Source: Gracilibacteraceae bacterium (GTDB taxonomy: Bacteria > Bacillota > Desulfitobacteriia > Desulfitobacteriales > Syntrophobotulaceae). From it: a stretch of DNA of 7,393 nucleotides. Both the position numbers and the translations under genes were made by a program. The first letter of the stretch is position 1, and each line of letters begins with the position of its first letter. Location of the stretch: assembly GCA_031255985.1 (NCBI GenBank), contig JAIRRL010000177.1:1-7393 (forward strand), given 5' to 3'. This document shows positions 1-6,467 of this stretch, in pieces. The notes beneath the pieces were generated by a model, which was given only the letters and a program-made list of their open reading frames with translations, searched no databases and was not told the DNA's origin.

Positions 1-72
1 GCGACTAAGCAACTAAAACTAAACAAGCGACTAAAACTAAACAAGCGACTAAAACTAAGCAGCCACATTTAA
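1..72 (+). CDS. Possible C-terminal tail of a protein entering from the left edge
   Basis: Frame 1 is open from the first base to a TAA at 70-72; the other two forward frames stop within the first 15 bases. The 23 visible residues are a basic, repetitive tail in which the hexamer K-R-L-K-L-N recurs, because an 18-bp DNA repeat equals six codons. The stop is followed one base later by a strong hairpin terminator, which is what one expects at the end of a gene. The body of the protein is outside the window, so no function can be given. The alternative is that this is non-coding repeat DNA that happens to be open in one frame. Lysine/arginine-rich low-complexity tails are known on nucleic-acid-binding proteins, but nothing here proves that role. 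Confidence 0.35.
   Translation, partial: ATKQLKLNKRLKLNKRLKLSSHI
7..60 (+). repeat. 18-bp tandem repeat, three copies
   Basis: Three head-to-tail 18-bp units lie at 7-24, 25-42 and 43-60, with consensus AAGCGACTAAAACTAAAC. The first differs at one base (A for G at 11) and the third at one base (G for A at 59). Bases 1-6 (GCGACT) match an internal part of the unit but are out of phase, so the array is irregular at its left end and may continue beyond the window. The period is a multiple of three and keeps frame 1 open. Confidence 0.85.
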
Positions 73-73
73 G

Positions 74-105
74 AAGTACGCCCGGAACTTCCGGGCGTAC
101 TTTTT
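74..105 (+). terminator. Strong rho-independent terminator, probably bidirectional
   Basis: Two perfectly complementary 14-base arms, AAGTACGCCCGGAA (74-87) and TTCCGGGCGTACTT (89-102), surround a single base. In RNA this gives a GC-rich stem of about 12 bp with a 5-nt loop, followed by a run of five T (101-105). It begins one base after the TAA at 70-72, so it suits a gene arriving from the left. Read on the minus strand the same stem is followed by CTTCTTAAA, a poorer U tract, so it can also serve as the end of the minus-strand operon whose last stop codon is at 209-211. Confidence 0.9.
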
Positions 106-108
106 GTA

Positions 109-170
109 CCTATCAAGCGTATTTTGCGCCTATCAAGCATATTTCTCGCGCCTATGGGGCGTATTTTTTT
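109..170. repeat. Degenerate ~20-bp tandem repeats between converging transcripts
   Basis: Three imperfect units start with CCTAT at 109, 129 and 151. Each continues into a GCGTATTTT-like block: GCGTATTTT at 117, GCATATTTC at 137 and GCGTATTTTTTT at 159. The spacing is 20 then 22 bp. The right arm and T tract of the neighbouring terminator (GCGTACTTTTT, 95-105) look like an earlier, diverged copy, and CCTGT at 174 a later partial one. Several copies can form small hairpins, such as GTAC-TTTTT-GTAC (97-109) and GGGGC...GCCCC (156-160 with 171-175). No gene is seen in 73-208. Confidence 0.6.
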
Positions 171-208
171 GCCCCTGTACCGCGCCGCCGCCGGAATTTA
201 AACGACCT

Positions 209-1312
209 TCAAAAAATCAGCAATTCCCGCGGAAAAGTGTGCAGAACCTCGCGGCCGGCCGCCGTCACGGCCACCAGGTTTTCTATGCGCACCCCGAAAC
301 GGCCGGGCAGATATATCCCCGGTTCCACTGAAAACACCAGGCCCGGCGCGAGCGGCGTTTTTTCCCCGCGGACAGCCGAAGCGCCCTCATGCACATCCAA
401 GCCGACGCCGTGTCCCGTGCGATGGTTAAAAGCGTCGCCGTAACCCCGCGCCGAGATATAATCCCTGGCCGCTATGTCAATATCTTCCATTAGATTACCG
501 GCCTGAACCGCCGTCTCCGCCGCCAGATGCGCCCCCAGCACCGCCGAGTAAACCGCGCGAAACTCGTCGCCTGGCGGGCCGAAATGCACCGTGCGCGTCA
601 TATCCGTGTAATAGCCCTCATAAGTAGCGATAAAATCCACCAGGAGACATTGGCCGTCCGCGATCAGGGTCTCCCCGGTCTTATAATGCGGGACGGCGGC
701 GCCAGGCCCGACGGCGGCGAGAATTTCCGGGCGTTCCAGACCGCGCCGCCGCATCTCCCGCGCCAAAGATTCGGCCAGGTCGCTTTCCGTCCGGCCGATC
801 CACTCCCGCCCCAAACTCAGGACGGCCCGCAGCGCCTCGTCGGCGGCCCGGCAGGCCGTAGCGACAGCCGCCATTTCCTCCCTGTCTTTATATTGGCGCA
901 GCGGTTGCGTCAAAAAACCGGCCGGCCGCAGTTCCGCCCCCAAAGCGGCGGCGATATTCAGGGCAAAAACGCTCGGCATCGCGTCGCCCACGGCTGTTTG
1001 GGCGCTCAAAAACCCGCGGTCTCTGATCGCGCGCGCCAGAATCTCATAGGGATCTTCCCCGTCCCGCCAATAGACAAACGAAGACAGCGGCAGATCTTTT
1101 ACCTGCTCGCGGTAAAGTTCATTGGCGATGAGAAAAGCTTCGCCCTCCGGCGGCAGGGCCAAAGCCAGCAAACGCTCGTCGCCGGGAAGGCGGCAACCGG
1201 TCATATAGGCCAGGTCGGCGCCGGGGCCGATCAGGCAGAGGTCAACCCCGCGGGAGCGCATAAGTTCGCCCGCCCGCTCCCGCCGGCGGCGATAATTCTC
1301 CCCGCCGCTCAT
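209..1312 (-). CDS. Xaa-Pro peptidase, M24 metallopeptidase family
   Basis: Predicted cytoplasmic metallopeptidase of 367 residues that would release residues next to proline from peptides (PepQ/PepP type). Residues 1-135 form the creatinase-like N-terminal domain, with RSRGVDLCLIGPGADLAYMTG as its usual opening. The pita-bread catalytic domain runs from about 140 to 360. All five expected metal ligands are visible: Asp226 (LLVDF), Asp237 (YYTDMTRT), His301 (TGHGVGLDVHE), Glu330 (SVEPGIY) and Glu344 (RIENL). His209 (VPHY) and His308 sit where the substrate-site histidines lie in this family. The length matches PepQ-like enzymes, which are shorter than E. coli PepP. The ATG overlaps the TGA of the upstream membrane-protein gene by 4 nt (ATGA), so it is co-transcribed and probably translationally coupled; only a weak GGGGAT lies upstream. 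Dipeptidase and aminopeptidase activity cannot be told apart here, so no symbol is given. It has no signal peptide. Confidence 0.93.
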   Translation of the reverse strand: MSGGENYRRRRERAGELMRSRGVDLCLIGPGADLAYMTGCRLPGDERLLALALPPEGEAFLIANELYREQVKDLPLSSFVYWRDGEDPYEILARAIRDRGFLSAQTAVGDAMPSVFALNIAAALGAELRPAGFLTQPLRQYKDREEMAAVATACRAADEALRAVLSLGREWIGRTESDLAESLAREMRRRGLERPEILAAVGPGAAVPHYKTGETLIADGQCLLVDFIATYEGYYTDMTRTVHFGPPGDEFRAVYSAVLGAHLAAETAVQAGNLMEDIDIAARDYISARGYGDAFNHRTGHGVGLDVHEGASAVRGEKTPLAPGLVFSVEPGIYLPGRFGVRIENLVAVTAAGREVLHTFPRELLIF

Positions 1313-3807
1313 GGCTCTATGATCCCCAATTCGCGCAAAAAGCGCAAATTTTCCTCCGTCAGGGCGATGCTCTCCATGCGGGTCTCGTTCGCCGTGAGCA
1401 GGAGTTCGTATATACCGCGCGTGGCGGCAATATAATCTTCCTGCGACATCGCTCCGCTTCCGACGACGCTCTGATAATACCCGGCGATAAGATCGAACTG
1501 CACGGGCCAGATGGCGGGATCCGCCCGGCGGTAATTCAGTATTTGCCGCGACATTTCAAAGGCGGCGGCCGGATTGCCCACCATGAAATAATATTCGGTC
1601 AGCCGCCCCTGGATCGTGTTGGATTTAGCTTTGGCCAAGCGCTCCGCGTACTTGTTCGCCTGATCTCTTATTTGCGGATCAGCGGCTTGGGGCGCGGTGA
1701 TCACATAGGAGAGCAGGTAGTCGTTTGTCTCAAAAACATCGACAGTCGCCGCTTTGGCCATATCAGCGAAAAATTTGCTCGCATCATGCTGGCTGCTGCT
1801 TTCGGCTTCCGTCAGGGCGTTGGCCAAAATTTGCCGGCCGGCCAGATTCCCCAGCAGGAGGAGGAAAAAGATAAGCGCGAAGGCGCACAGGCCGCAGCGG
1901 ACGGCTAAAGGATAAGGCGAAGCGGGCGAGGCGGACCGTCTGCGCGCCGTTTTGTCCTTGCGGGCGGCGGGCTGGGGGGCCGCCGCCGTCGCCGGCAAGT
2001 CGCATTCCAGAGTTATCAGAGCGAACAGAACAAAAGCGTATGACAGGAAAGCGCCCGCCGACATGACCACTTCCAGGGCGCTATGCGTTATTATCATCAC
2101 AAAACAGGCGGCGAGGGCGGCGGTGAAAGCGGGCTGTTTGCCGGCGCGGAAAGCGCGCCACAGAGCGCGGCCGGTGAAGATGAGGAAAATGAGATACGGA
2201 ATAAAGCCTAATAATCCCAATTCAGCCAATATTTGCACATAATGGTTATGGGCGTATTTCGTAGTATAATAAAAGTCCTGGACGCTGAAAATGGCGTTTT
2301 CGTAGCCTCCCAGCCCCAAGCCGATCAGGGGGCTGCGGGCAAAGATTTTCAGGCCGTCATAGAAAAAAACGAAGCGCTGGATGGCGTTCTGATTGGCCAG
2401 CAGACCTTGCATCCGGTTGGCGATGGAGGCGGGGAGCAAAGTGTACCGCAGTTTCAGGGCGTGACCGTCATAAGCCGCCGCCGTCAGTTCCGTCTCAGTT
2501 GGGGCGCGGAACTCAAACCAAACGACGCGGCTGCCCTCCGGCACGGTAAAACTGACGCCGTCTCCGGCCGGCCCGGCGTAAAGCGTGGTCTGCTTGTGCA
2601 TCATCACTTCTTCCATATTTTGCGTGTCTATGATCACGTCCAGGGGCGCGGAGGCCGCGACGGTCAATACATGTTCGCCTGGATCCGGATAAGCGGCCCG
2701 GCGCAGATTTTCCCCGGCGGCCAGGCGGGCGGGGCCGGCCAGAGACGAGGCCAGCAGGGCGACGACGAGCAGAGCCGCGGCAATGGCGCCGGCGGCGATC
2801 AGGGCGGCGCGCGAATTTTTGCTCAAAAAAGCGGAAAGCGGCTCGCCGACAAAGCGTTCCAAAACAAGCAGGACGAGACAGGTCGCGCCCGCGCCTACCA
2901 TGGGGATCCAGGCTTCCGGGCCGGAGGTTCCCAGGTAGCCGAAGGTAAAATACATGACGATCAGCGCGGCGAATAATGTCTCCAGCATGAGGACAAAGAA
3001 GCGGACTCTTTCCGCCGGCGCGGAGAGAATCAGCATGACCAGCGCGGACAAACCGACGCACAGCGTCGCCCCCATGCTGAAAGTGAACAGGAAGGCGAGG
3101 GCGGTCACACCCAGGAAAACCGTCTGCAGGCATTTTTCTCCCGTCTTCGCGGCGGTGGCCGTCAAATAGATGGAGAGCAGAAGCCCAAGCCCGGCGACGC
3201 CGCCGAAAATATTCGGCGTGTTGAATATGGAGCTGATGCGGGCGCCGGTCAGCACCGAGCCGGCGTTCATGTACGCCTGGGTGAAGTTATCGGTGATCCG
3301 GCGGAAAATATCCGTGCAAAACCCGGCGGAAGCGGCGTCAATGCTGATGAGGCTGAAAACGGCGGCGGCGGCGGCCAAAACGGAACAAATCCGGCGAACG
3401 GAGAGCGTTCCCGGATTGAAAAGACAAAGCGTCAGAACATATAAGACGAAGGCCGCGAACAGTTTCGCGAACTCCGAGACGGCAAATTTCCCCGCCACAG
3501 CGTACAAGGTGGATACGCCGCCGAGGACGACATAAATGATCAAAGGCAAGGACGACGGGGCCAGGAAACGGCGAAACCTTGCCGAGCGGACGAACAGGCA
3601 GAGCAGAGCCAAAGCCAGGCAGCCGATGAAAGCTATGACTTTTTCCACCATGGCGTCGAAAGAGCCGATGAAAGTGACGAAGAAAAAAAAGAGCGTTCCC
3701 GCGCCAAAAGTGAGGAGCGGGGCGATGAAAGCCGGAGTGGAGGCCGGAGACGGCGCCGGGGCGGGGGCCGGCTGGCGCGCTTTATTTTTAACTGATTTTT
3801 TGCTCAC
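1309..3807 (-). CDS. O-antigen ligase/polymerase family (Wzy_C) membrane protein with large extracytoplasmic insert and C-terminal helical domain
   Basis: An 832-residue polytopic membrane protein, predicted to transfer or polymerise lipid-linked glycans on the outer face of the cytoplasmic membrane. A Pro/Ala-rich cytoplasmic N-terminus (12-26) precedes about 11 hydrophobic segments (roughly 28-356), then a soluble insert at 357-475, two to three more segments (about 525-600), a basic linker (615-624), a last segment (633-655) and a soluble tail of about 175 residues. Family marks are R190 with SIFNTPN (GARISSIFNTPN, 188-199), SPLIGLGLGGYENA (492-505), and HN-x9-G-x2-G at 520-534, which fits the H[NSQ]x9Gxx[GTY] motif described for WaaL ligases. 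The positive-inside rule places both the insert and the tail outside the cytoplasm. The insert looks rich in beta strands, and the tail resembles TPR-like helices. The start is GTG, with GGGAGA 10 nt upstream, behind a good promoter. No glycosyltransferase lies nearby, so the substrate is unknown; a Wzy polymerase or protein O-glycosylase is possible. The peptidase gene overlaps its end. Confidence 0.82.
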   Translation of the reverse strand: MSKKSVKNKARQPAPAPAPSPASTPAFIAPLLTFGAGTLFFFFVTFIGSFDAMVEKVIAFIGCLALALLCLFVRSARFRRFLAPSSLPLIIYVVLGGVSTLYAVAGKFAVSEFAKLFAAFVLYVLTLCLFNPGTLSVRRICSVLAAAAAVFSLISIDAASAGFCTDIFRRITDNFTQAYMNAGSVLTGARISSIFNTPNIFGGVAGLGLLLSIYLTATAAKTGEKCLQTVFLGVTALAFLFTFSMGATLCVGLSALVMLILSAPAERVRFFVLMLETLFAALIVMYFTFGYLGTSGPEAWIPMVGAGATCLVLLVLERFVGEPLSAFLSKNSRAALIAAGAIAAALLVVALLASSLAGPARLAAGENLRRAAYPDPGEHVLTVAASAPLDVIIDTQNMEEVMMHKQTTLYAGPAGDGVSFTVPEGSRVVWFEFRAPTETELTAAAYDGHALKLRYTLLPASIANRMQGLLANQNAIQRFVFFYDGLKIFARSPLIGLGLGGYENAIFSVQDFYYTTKYAHNHYVQILAELGLLGFIPYLIFLIFTGRALWRAFRAGKQPAFTAALAACFVMIITHSALEVVMSAGAFLSYAFVLFALITLECDLPATAAAPQPAARKDKTARRRSASPASPYPLAVRCGLCAFALIFFLLLLGNLAGRQILANALTEAESSSQHDASKFFADMAKAATVDVFETNDYLLSYVITAPQAADPQIRDQANKYAERLAKAKSNTIQGRLTEYYFMVGNPAAAFEMSRQILNYRRADPAIWPVQFDLIAGYYQSVVGSGAMSQEDYIAATRGIYELLLTANETRMESIALTEENLRFLRELGIIEP

Positions 3808-3861
3808 GGAAACGTATTCTCCCTGTACAAACTGCTGTTCCTGCGGGTTTCAATCCGTTTC

Positions 3862-3890
3862 AGTATAGCATGTTTTGCCCGCCCTGTAAA
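3862..3890 (-). promoter_or_regulatory. Sigma-A-type promoter for the ligase-peptidase operon
   Basis: Read on the minus strand, TTTACA (3890-3885) and TATACT (3867-3862) are separated by exactly 17 nt. TG one base before the -10 (TGCTATACT) makes it an extended -10. Transcription should start near 3855, giving a leader of about 48 nt before the GTG at 3807. The -35 lies only 7 nt beyond the topB stop codon and no terminator is seen between them, so read-through from topB may add to expression. Confidence 0.75.
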
Positions 3891-3894
3891 CAGG
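3883..3894. promoter_or_regulatory. Short inverted repeat over the -35 box, possible operator
   Basis: CCTGTAAACAGG is a palindrome with 5-bp arms and a 2-bp centre that covers the whole -35 hexamer of the operon promoter. A repressor binding here would block RNA polymerase. No T tract follows on either strand, so it is not a terminator. A 5-bp arm can arise by chance, and no cognate regulator is identified. Confidence 0.3.
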
Positions 3895-3897
3895 CGC

Positions 3898-5700
3898 CTA
3901 TTGCCTGATATTTCCAGACGGCTTGAGGGCGCAAAGCTCGCGCACGAACGCCGTTATATCCCGCATGAATTTTTCCCGCCTGAGCTCGCCGCGCGCGATC
4001 AAGGTCAAGGCGTTTTCCCATTCAGCCGTCATTTTAGCCGATTTGAGCGGTTCCGGCAGCACGGCCGCCAGGGATTTGGCTTTTTCGGTTGGGACGAGGT
4101 TTTTTTTCTGCCGCTCGATGTATTTGTTCGCGATCAGTTTTTCAATGATGCCGGCTCTGGTGGCCGGAGTGCCCAGCCCCTTTTTTTCAGCGTCCTCCAA
4201 TAGTTGAATTTCGCTGGCGCCGCTTTCCATCGCGGCTAAAAGCGTGTCCTCGGTGAAAGGTTTGGGCGGCGTCGTTTTGCCCGTTTTTATTTCGCCGGAG
4301 ATGATTTCTCTGCTTTCGCCTTCGCGCAGGGCCGGCAGGATTTCCCCGCCGCCGCTTTCCTCTTCTTCCGCCGCGCCTTCTTCCAGATCGTTTTCCGGCC
4401 CGGTTTCCGGGGCGGCGAGTTTCAGGGACGCTTTGTACGCGGCTTCAATCGTTTTCCAGCCTTCTGTGATTATCTCGCGGCCTTTGGCGCTGAATTCATG
4501 CCCGGCGCACAGGGCGGCGACGGCGGTGGTTTTGTAGACGCGCTTCTCGCCGGTCGCGGCGAGAAGCCGCGCGGATACGAGTTTGAGGACGGCCGCTTCC
4601 GTTTCCGGCAAAGGCGGCAAGGAGGCGATGTTTTCGGTGGGAATGAGCGCGTGATGGTCGGACACTTTTTTATCGTTTATGACCAGGGCGGCGTTTATTG
4701 CGGCCGGGGCGGGCAGCTGAAAAGTCCGGGCCGCCAAAGAGACGAGTTTCGGTACGAGAGGGGCCATGTCCGCCGTCAGATAGCGGCTGTCCGAGCGGGG
4801 ATAGGTCAGGAGTTTTTTTTCATACAAATTCTGGGCGGCGTCCAAGGTTTGCCGGGCAGTGTAGCCAAAAAGCCTGTTGGCCTCCCGCTGCAAAACCGTC
4901 AGGTCGTAGAGTTTCGGGGGCGAGGCCGTTTTTTGCTCCTGTTTCACGCCGGTCACCGTTATTTTGCCCGCGGCCCGGCAGGCGGCCAGGATTTTCCGGG
5001 CGTCGGCCTCCGTCTCGATCCGGGCGGATTTCAGACTGAAGCCGGCGTCGAGCATCACCGTGTAAAACTCGGTTGAGACAAATGAATCTATCGCCAGCTG
5101 CCTTTCGACGACGAGCACAAGGGTGGGAGACTGCACCCGGCCGGCGTTCAGGCTGGTCCGGTATTGGCGGGTGAGCAGGCGGGTCTCGTTTATGCCCACG
5201 AGAAAATCCGCCTTGGAGCGGCAGTCGGCGGAGGCGTAAAGGTTTTCAAATTGCTGGCCGGGCCTTAGATTTTTAAATCCTTCCGCGACGGCTTTGTCCT
5301 CCAGGCTGGAGATCCAGAGGCGTTCCACCGGTTTTTTACAGGCAGCCATCTTATATAGCAGGCGGAATATGAGTTCCCCTTCCCGGCCGGCGTCCGTCGC
5401 GCAGACCACCGAGGCGACGTCGGGGCGTTTCATCAGTTCCTTGAGCAGCTGAAACTGCTCTTGTTTGCCGTCTATGACTTTGTATTTCCAGACGCCGGGC
5501 AGAAAAGGCAAGTATTTGAGATCCCAGCTTTTGTATTTGGGATCGTATTCCTCCGGGTGGGCGAGCCGGATCAGATGACCGAATCCCCAGGAGACGATAA
5601 AACCGGCGCCTTCAAAATAGCCGTTCCGGCGGCTTTTGGCCCCGATGACTCTGGCTATGGTTTGGCCGACCGAAGGTTTTTCCGCTATCACGAGCTTCAT
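3898..5700 (-). CDS. topB: DNA topoisomerase III (type IA)
   Basis: A 600-residue type IA topoisomerase, which cuts one DNA strand through a 5'-phosphotyrosine link and passes the other, typically to decatenate or resolve replication and recombination intermediates. The Toprim domain begins at the N-terminus with MKLVIAEKPSVG (catalytic Glu7) and contains the acidic metal site TDAGREGE (102-109). The DNA-gate region includes SLNAGRVQSPTL (183-194), and the catalytic tyrosine is Tyr300 in LLTYPRSDSRYL, with Arg302 beside it. SDHHALIP (347-354) and GLGTPATRAGIIEKL (508-522) are further family marks. An acidic low-complexity stretch (about 431-452, rich in Glu and Gly) interrupts the later part. 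The protein ends at the close of the catalytic core: no CxxC zinc motif is present, and it is shorter than E. coli TopB (653) or B. subtilis TopB (727). The ATG has GGAGGGG (5713-5707) 6 nt upstream. It is divergent from the TetR-type gene. No clear promoter of its own was found, though AT-rich sequence just upstream is suitable. Confidence 0.95.
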   Translation of the reverse strand: MKLVIAEKPSVGQTIARVIGAKSRRNGYFEGAGFIVSWGFGHLIRLAHPEEYDPKYKSWDLKYLPFLPGVWKYKVIDGKQEQFQLLKELMKRPDVASVVCATDAGREGELIFRLLYKMAACKKPVERLWISSLEDKAVAEGFKNLRPGQQFENLYASADCRSKADFLVGINETRLLTRQYRTSLNAGRVQSPTLVLVVERQLAIDSFVSTEFYTVMLDAGFSLKSARIETEADARKILAACRAAGKITVTGVKQEQKTASPPKLYDLTVLQREANRLFGYTARQTLDAAQNLYEKKLLTYPRSDSRYLTADMAPLVPKLVSLAARTFQLPAPAAINAALVINDKKVSDHHALIPTENIASLPPLPETEAAVLKLVSARLLAATGEKRVYKTTAVAALCAGHEFSAKGREIITEGWKTIEAAYKASLKLAAPETGPENDLEEGAAEEEESGGGEILPALREGESREIISGEIKTGKTTPPKPFTEDTLLAAMESGASEIQLLEDAEKKGLGTPATRAGIIEKLIANKYIERQKKNLVPTEKAKSLAAVLPEPLKSAKMTAEWENALTLIARGELRREKFMRDITAFVRELCALKPSGNIRQ

Positions 5701-5742
5701 AAAATTCCCCTCCCGCCCCGCCGGGACGCTGCGGCATAATTA

Positions 5743-5772
5743 TTGACAAACGGTCGCTTGTTAGCATATAAT
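5743..5772 (+). promoter_or_regulatory. Sigma-A-type promoter of the TetR-family gene
   Basis: Consensus TTGACA (5743-5748) and consensus TATAAT (5767-5772) are separated by 18 nt. Both hexamers are perfect, so the unrepressed promoter should be strong. Expected transcription start is near 5779, leaving a leader of about 53 nt before the ATG at 5832. An inverted repeat fills most of the spacer. Confidence 0.88.
5746..5761. promoter_or_regulatory. Candidate TetR-family operator in the -35/-10 spacer
   Basis: ACAAACGGTCGCTTGT is an imperfect 16-bp palindrome: the outer ACAA/TTGT arms and inner CG/CG pairs match, with mismatches only at the fifth pair and the centre. It begins inside the -35 box and ends 5 bp before the -10 box, the classic position for a repressor that excludes RNA polymerase. 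TetR-family dimers commonly bind such sites next to their own gene. The site is about 45 bp upstream of the topB start, so binding could also affect topB. Autoregulation is inferred, not shown. Confidence 0.6.
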
Positions 5773-5817
5773 CTGTAAGAAGACGGGCAGCTTTGTTTCA
5801 GGTTTTGCCCCAAAACG

Positions 5818-5824
5818 AAGGAGG
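5818..5824 (+). promoter_or_regulatory. Ribosome binding site that fixes the TetR-family start
   Basis: AAGGAGG lies 7 nt before the ATG at 5832. An in-frame ATG at 5793 would add 13 residues, but it lacks such a site, would read through this one, and lies in the presumed leader. The 5832 start is preferred. Confidence 0.9.
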
Positions 5825-5831
5825 TTTCGCT

Positions 5832-6440
5832 ATGGAAAACCCCAGGCAGGACACCAAGGCCAGAATAGTGGATAACGCGGTGCAAATGTTTTCGGCCAAA
5901 AACTACGAGCGGGTGACGATGCGGGATATTGCCGCCGCCGTCGGCATTAAGGCCGCTTCCCTTTACAGCCATTTCAAGTCGAAGGACGATATTCTGACCG
6001 GCGTCTATGAACTTTTCGAGGAAACAGCAGCCGGCATCAGGCCGTCGCCCGCCGCCCTCATCGCCATGGCCGAGACCGCGCCGCCCAAACAAGCCGTAGG
6101 CAGCGCCTTTTTTTATTTTCGCCCGACTGATCATGAAAAAATGCTCCGCATCCTTAACATAGCTTATATGATGAGCGGAAGCGACCGGCGCAGCCGCGAG
6201 TTTTTTCAGCGTCACGTTTTTGACGCGCCGCGGCTCTACGCGGGGAATATTCTGCGAAAACTCGTCTCGCTTGGGCGGATTGAGCCGCTGGACATCGAAA
6301 ATTTTCTCGTCCTGCAAACATATTTCTGCTTTGGCGCCATCTTGCGCAGCTTCACCCCCGGCGTTTCCGTGCGGGAAGAATGGGAATCCGGGCTTAACGC
6401 CCTGCTGGAACTGATCAGAAGCACCGAGCAGGAGCATTGA
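5832..6440 (+). CDS. TetR/AcrR-family transcriptional regulator
   Basis: A 202-residue cytoplasmic DNA-binding repressor-type protein. Residues 8-54 form the TetR_N domain: helix 1 (TKARIVDNAVQMFSAKNYE) is followed by the helix-turn-helix TMRDIAAAVGIKAASLYSHF (29-48) and the closing FKSKDDIL. This is an unusually clean match to the family. Residues 55-202 are a helical ligand-binding and dimerisation domain with no recognisable specific signature. The region around 91-113 (AFFYFRPTDHEKMLRILNIAYMM) and the aromatic stretch near 160-175 could line a pocket. The ligand is unknown. It is transcribed away from topB from a strong promoter whose spacer carries an inverted repeat, so it probably represses itself and perhaps topB. 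It converges on hypA with only 27 nt between stop codons and no clear terminator. No transporter gene is adjacent. Confidence 0.93.
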   Translation: MENPRQDTKARIVDNAVQMFSAKNYERVTMRDIAAAVGIKAASLYSHFKSKDDILTGVYELFEETAAGIRPSPAALIAMAETAPPKQAVGSAFFYFRPTDHEKMLRILNIAYMMSGSDRRSREFFQRHVFDAPRLYAGNILRKLVSLGRIEPLDIENFLVLQTYFCFGAILRSFTPGVSVREEWESGLNALLELIRSTEQEH

Positions 6441-6467
6441 TAAAAAACGGCTGAGAAAAAACGCTCT

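Noticed and set aside
1..68. Minus-strand frame starting with ATG at 68 and running off the left edge, with S-F-S-R-L-F repeats
   Set aside because: No ribosome binding site precedes it and it would start right after the terminator stem; the forward frame, ending at a stop followed by a terminator, is more sensible. It cannot be fully excluded without the sequence to the left.
1..170. Repeats considered as a CRISPR array
   Set aside because: The 18-bp units are directly adjacent with no spacers, and the ~20-bp units are degenerate with no unique spacers; no cas gene is nearby.
527..1435. 302-codon open frame on the + strand
   Set aside because: It lies antisense to the M24 peptidase, which has all its metal ligands; the translation is rich in Arg, Gln and Pro with no domain-like pattern and no ribosome site. 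It is a high-GC shadow.
2233..2976. 247-codon open frame on the + strand
   Set aside because: Antisense to the ligase-family gene in a GC-rich region, Gly/Gln-rich translation without motifs; the opposite strand has clear family motifs.
2513..3133. 206-codon open frame on the minus strand inside the ligase gene
   Set aside because: Same strand but a different frame from the well-supported membrane protein; Arg/Pro/Gly-rich composition typical of a frame-shifted reading.
5736..5780. A minus-strand promoter for topB in the divergent gap
   Set aside because: AATAAT/TAATTAT sequences could be a -10 box, but no matching -35 box was found at 16-18 nt, so no promoter is annotated.
5785..5810. GGGCA...TGCCC pairing in the leader of the TetR-family gene, considered as a riboswitch or attenuator
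   Set aside because: Only a 5-bp stem with a 16-nt loop, no T tract and no known riboswitch consensus.
5697..6437. 246-codon open frame on the minus strand
   Set aside because: Antisense to the TetR-family gene and would run through the intergenic promoter region; the + strand protein has a clear helix-turn-helix and ribosome site.
6441..6467. Terminator between the converging TetR-family gene and hypA
   Set aside because: The 27-nt gap has A/T runs on both strands but no convincing GC-rich stem; transcripts probably end inside or beyond the facing gene.
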